Under the pieces are notes generated by a model. It was not told the DNA's origin and ran no database searches. It saw only the letters and a program-made list of their open reading frames with translations. From Hysterangium stoloniferum (Eukaryota; Basidiomycota; Agaricomycetes; Hysterangiales; Hysterangiaceae), in NCBI GenBank assembly GCA_015178975.1, contig WHVD01000004.1, positions 744,001 to 808,000 on the forward strand: a stretch of DNA of 64,000 bases, in the 5' to 3' direction. The first letter of the stretch is position 1. Every line of letters begins with the position of its first letter. Position numbers and translations under genes: made by a program. Shown here one piece after another: positions 59,902 to 64,000 of this stretch.

Positions 59902-60465
59902 TGTTACGACCCGTTCCCGGATGTTTCAATATCTGATTTCCGATCCCTGACTTTTGACTTCCGATCCCCGACTACGGAACATCATAGTTACCGTATCATC
60001 TGCATTCTTCCTTGTTCCGCATTTGGTAATTTGTCTGTTGACAAGTATTCACTCATTTGTTTGTTGTATTCCTGTTTCAGAATACTGTCTCCCTAATATG
60101 TCTTATTGTATTTCCGTTTTAAGAACATTTCCGTTTCTGTCTTATTATGGTCTTAGTTTGTAGTACAATAACGAGTAGACTTATATTAGTTTCCGCGAAT
60201 TTGTACTTTACCTTAGATCTGATATCGACTTAGTTTCTTATTCCTCCTCCCGTCTTTCTGTACGCTCAATATTCGGAACTCTTTGGAACTCTGAATATCC
60301 ATATCTTCCGTTGTAAGTTTTACTTCCGAAATTAAGGACACTGAGCGTTTGTGTAGAGGCGCAGCACATAAGCTGAAGCCGACATCCTGACCCTATCCAC
60401 GAGTTTCCGACTTCCCGGTGACTTTCCGATAGTTCTGGAATAAGTTCCCGACACGGCACTTAACA
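59902..60465 (+). mobile_element. LTR (TGTTACGACC family), diverged member
   Basis: 564 bp beginning TGTTACGACCCGTTCCCGG and ending CGGCACTTAACA, with the shared core at 60361-60380. It shares termini and core with the LTRs at 51.5 and 54.3 kb but little else, so it is another subfamily. The flanking 5-mers are TTATC and CCATG, so no target duplication. Its right end cuts the reading frame of the KDZ transposase C-terminus. Confidence 0.82.
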
Positions 60466-61279
60466 CCATGTCATCTTCCATAAGCTCCATTCTGACCTCT
60501 CCCTCAATATCAGCTACCATGGTCACATCATCACCACTGCATCCCATTATATTTCCCAAACTGTCCACAGTACCCAGCCACCTACCAGGTGTCTTGTATC
60601 CAGTATAGCCTGGAAGGGAATATATGGCATGAAGGTGAACACGATGAACATTGTTAATATGTTGCCTCCTAAGTTTCATCTGTAAAATCAAATAAGCAAG
60701 TTGGGGATCCTCACTCTGCAAGTTCTCCATCACTCTAAGTAGCAAATTATCTTCATCATCTACCCATGTTGCTAACCGTTGAATTTCAACATTCAAATGT
60801 ATTATCTCTTCATGGGCTGCCTTGAGTTTATAGTGCTTGGCTGCCATTTCTCAGTTAAGAGGGTTGGTCCAAGGCTTGTGGAGAATATCTTCCCGAGCAT
60901 GCTTGAGTAGTTCAAAATCTGATAACCATGCATAGCGAGTGATGTCTGCCTTTGATAATTGAGGCCAAGGGGGAGTTTGTTTAGGGGCAAGTTCATCTAG
61001 AGGGTATGGAATATCTGGAGAGTCCAAATGTCCATTCATCCTTGACAGAGAAATGGGGATGATATAGGATCTGGAGCCAGTGGGGAACCCAGTCCCTAAC
61101 AATCTCCCTCATCTCCTCTACCTCTTAACTGAGGCCCTTGTGGTTTATCTTTTAATTTGGTAGCCTTGTCATTTGTGCAAATGTTGCCCTGGCATGAGTC
61201 TATATGTGGCAAGCAGCTGGAATAAAGGAGAGTTTAATTCAATTGTGGCTCACCTAATACATACCATATCATTTCTAAT

Positions 61280-61480
61280 TCCAGAACATTCAAGAATGTG
61301 AATTGAATTTTAAATGGATTGATCAGGTATACTATGTGTATACTGTATCCTGAAATCACATCCAGTAGTTATGTGGATTTTGAAATGTAGCATGCTCTGT
61401 CCAATTATAGGAAAGGTAAAGGAATATAAAACTCCATTGGACTACACAAAGGAGTTTACATAATGTGTGAAGATCCATTC
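61280..61480 (+). repeat. Dispersed repeat, copy 2 (first copy at about 44690-44870)
   Basis: Diverged copy of the element near 44.7 kb, same orientation (ACATCCAGTAGTTATG, CATGCTCTGTCCAATTATAG, GGACTACACAAA). It lies in a gap of the KDZ transposase coding sequence, next to an LTR fragment, so it may be an insertion or a part of KDZ-borne intron sequence. Confidence 0.6.
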
Positions 61481-61493
61481 TCAAAAACTCTAC

Positions 61494-61605
61494 TGTTAGG
61501 GTATGTACATGGCGGGTTTCCGGAGAAACCCACAGAATATCTGGTAGGACTTGGCTTCAGCTTATAGGCTGCACCCTCACGAGATCATGTTGTCCAATTT
61601 CAGAC
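61494..61605 (-). mobile_element. LTR 3'-end fragment
   Basis: Read on the minus strand, about 110 bp match the end of the gypsy 5' LTR at 48290-48405: TGAAATTGGACAACATGATC, the core block (plus coordinates 61553-61572), CCAAGTCCTACC, GGGTTTCTCCGGAAACCC, ending CCCTAACA. The 5' part of the LTR is absent. It sits between KDZ transposase exons. Confidence 0.82.
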
Positions 61606-64000
61606 AGGTATATTTTTTCAGTGTATTATTGATTGTCTTGGCCTGGCGTGTAATCGCTTTAGAGATATGTGCATGCATTTTAAAACCTGTTTATAGATAA
61701 ATTAAATATAGAGGTTGGAAGTTAGAGTGACTCACAGGTTCCCATAAGGTTTGCTTTTTCCAATTCAAATAGTTGGGCAACTACAAGGGATTCCAGCTTC
61801 TCAACAATGTGAATGAATGTACAATTGTTTATGTAGTTGAGTGTCTCAACATATTCACTGTCAGTGTCCACCCAATGTTCAACCAATTCAAGGCAGTACT
61901 CAAGGTCAGATGCAGTATTTTCAGCAAGGTGAAGTTCACGGATAATCTTCCGATGATCTTTTTCTGTAGCCAAGATATGTGCATGATCCACCAACTTCAG
62001 GGTCCCTACTGGTGTCAATGTTTCTGGGACCTGTGACATCCATGGTACAGTTGTCATTTGATGCCAGATTGCACTATCAATAGCACCATTAGCATTAGTG
62101 ATCATTAAGCAATATCAACTGAATAGAGAAGTACTTACTTATACTTTTTCAATTTCTCAAGAGCTTCAACATATGCAACATGTAGAGTGTCTTCAGAGGA
62201 TTCTTTAGTAGCTTTTGCAAGGAAGACAGCCTCCTCAGAGTGCCACATCTCAATTATTACTGAAGTATATCCAGTAGATGACTTGTAGGCTTTAATGACT
62301 GGTGTAACATCATTGATGATCTTGAGTGCCTGTTTGTAATTGATATATAGAAAATTGCCTGACAATGTAAGTGAGATGTGGGACACAGAAAGAGAAAAAA
62401 CTTACTTAATTCTAAATATTTATCTTCATCCCATTGTTGAAATTGAAGATCAAGAAATTGTCCCCAATAGAAGTGTGAAGCATGACAAACACCCCATGCT
62501 ACTGAGTTAGATGCTGAAAAGACATGTTCACATGTTTCCATATCTTCAAGACCAACACTAGTATGGTACATAGGATGATAGACAATTTGGCATTTACTTT
62601 CATGTGCATAACCATGAAATGAATTGAGTAGTAATTGGAGATGACATTGGTGTGCCTGTTTGGAAAGAGAGCTGGTATTGACAGTGGAAGTAAATGAACA
62701 TGCAATATCACATCCAACCAATAGATCATCACCAAAGGTGGTGAGAAGGTGGTTGAGTGTAGCAAGACCATACTTAGCAAGTTCCCCACTCCGGTGCATT
62801 TCTGCATACATTTGAACAAGTCCATGATGACAAGCACTTATATAAATTCCATTCTGATCAAAAACCCGAATTGTGTCCTCACTGATAGCATGAGAAGCTT
62901 TCCAATTGTTGCTACATATGCCTTCATCATCATCAAATGGGCTGTCACTATCACCAAGCTTGTGTTTGCCTTTGGCTGACCGACAGGATCTCTTAACATC
63001 ATCCTTAAATAGGTCAACATTCTCATTTCCAATATCATAATCACTGGTGAATGTGCGGTTATCAGCAGCTGCCAATGGCATACGCTTCATTGATTGGTTT
63101 CCATCCATGGCTTGAATCTGAGAAGGAATGAGGTGCACTTCATTTTCAAGCTATAGTGACTGGCATTAATACAAAGTAAATAAAGAATAGAAAATTAGAT
63201 ATATACATACATTGTAAGAACATGGAGGACATGCATGCTGAAGATGCCACTGGGGTGTTGTCCGGCCTAATGCAGTGTTCACTAGGTGTTCCTCTCATCT
63301 AAGGAGGTCTAGGTACACATCAAATGCAATAGACATTTGGGTGCAAAATACTGGAGAATATGTTACCTTGAGAAATAAGTCAGCTTGACATACACAACAG
63401 GTAAACAAATGAAGTTGGCTGACTTACATTGTTAAGGGCACATAGTACTTTGCAGATAGCCTGGACACTGAAGGATGATTGGCGTCTTCGGTGGTATAAT
63501 TCTAAACACTGTAGGGAAATGGCAACTGAGGGCATAGTGGGGGAACAGCCAAGTAATCCAGTACGTATGAGGGAAACATTAGCTAACTCCCCAGAGTCCT
63601 GTCGAACACTATAATTTGGAAAATACTCTAAAAGTCAATACAAAAGTTATTAAATTAGTGTAGTAGTATGCAAACAGAAAATAATATATACACATGGTGT
63701 GTATCCACAGCTGTCACTGTGAAGTATGTAGGTGTCAGAAGAGAAGCATCAGGTGGATTGTTGGCCAGAGGAGCAGAGTGTTGAGAAGTGTTGGTAGAAC
63801 AAGGGGGTGGCAGTGACCACAAACCTTTTGTATTGAATTTCCAACTCATGAATGCCGCCAGAAGGTGAGGTGCTTGTGCTTCCCATTCACTATGGATAAT
63901 ATTTATATGCTCAGAGTGTTCCTGTTTAGATCTCCTGAGCTTCGGCCTTTTAGAATTAGCATAACTATTAATCAAGATAATGATTAAATATTAATGTTAT

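Larger units (their letters stand above)
60466..63975 (-). pseudogene. KDZ (Kyakuja-Dileera-Zisupton) transposase, disrupted
   Basis: Large fungal DNA transposase, intron-containing, read from the right edge downwards. N-terminal part near 63975-63690 (HSEWEAQAPHLLAAFMSWKF); exon at about 63600-63420 (PSVAISLQCLELYHRRRRQS); exon with IAFDVYLDLLR then a TGA stop (63295-63297) and HACPPCSYN, the Cys cluster; the main exon 63138-62400 carries the KDZ core: SNNWKASHAISEDTIRVFDQ, GIYISACHHGLVQMY, RSGELAKYGLATLNHLL, FHGYAHESKCQIVYHPMYHT, LEDMETCEHVFSASN, QFQQWDEDKYLELS. Downstream exons follow at 62350-62135, 62105-61730, 61100-60851 and 60847-60466, ending HLHAIYSLPGYTGYKTPGRW and beyond. It is broken by the TGA, by LTR sequence at 61494-61605 and by the LTR at 60465. 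The gene may extend past the window. Confidence 0.88.

Overview
The window is nuclear DNA of a filamentous basidiomycete, most likely an Agaricomycete. The genes carry many introns of about 45-65 nt with GTRNGT donors, some exons are only 7-18 nt, and the families present fit (thaumatin-like proteins, sphingolipid C9-methyltransferase, a fungal P450, KDZ, Ty3/gypsy and copia transposons). No tRNA, rRNA or CRISPR was recognised. Exon models were built by eye from splice signals and reading frame and have no transcript support.

Left part (1-20.5 kb): the 5' half of DNA2 (minus strand, cut by the window edge); three thaumatin-like protein (TLP) paralogues all on plus (2.46, 9.0 and 11.8 kb) with an F-box gene between the first two; a two-finger C2H2 zinc-finger protein (17.6-18.6 kb, minus); and a conserved but unnamed protein with a basic, mitochondrial-looking N-terminus (19.3-20.5 kb, minus). 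About 9 kb (20.5-29.5 kb) then holds nothing recognisable.

Middle part (29.5-44.3 kb): a sphingolipid C9-methyltransferase and a 14-exon cytochrome P450 (both minus), a copper amine oxidase relic beside a Pro/Ser/Gly-rich ORF, the ribosome-biogenesis gene UTP22/Nrap (plus), an AHP1-type peroxiredoxin (minus), and a gamma-butyrobetaine dioxygenase-like gene (plus). The last two diverge from a 189-bp spacer that contains a 12-bp perfect inverted repeat.

Right part (44.3-64 kb): AT-richer, transposon-built sequence. A decayed Ty3/gypsy element (5' LTR, gag, pol) has nonsense codons that all look like C-to-T changes and holds two nested solo LTRs, each with a clean 5-bp target-site duplication. 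Next come a Tc1/mariner transposase fragment, an LTR swollen by a near-perfect 16-bp minisatellite of about 73 copies, a broken KDZ accessory gene, two copia pol fragments in opposite orientation, another LTR, and a broken KDZ transposase reaching the right edge. Five LTR copies of otherwise different sequence share one 20-bp core block.

The most notable items are the unusually frequent GC-AG introns (five, in TLP2, TLP3 and UTP22), the divergence of the TLP C-termini (GPI-like, none, basic tail), the LTR-borne minisatellite, the shared LTR core, and the LTR junctions without target duplication that point to ectopic recombination.
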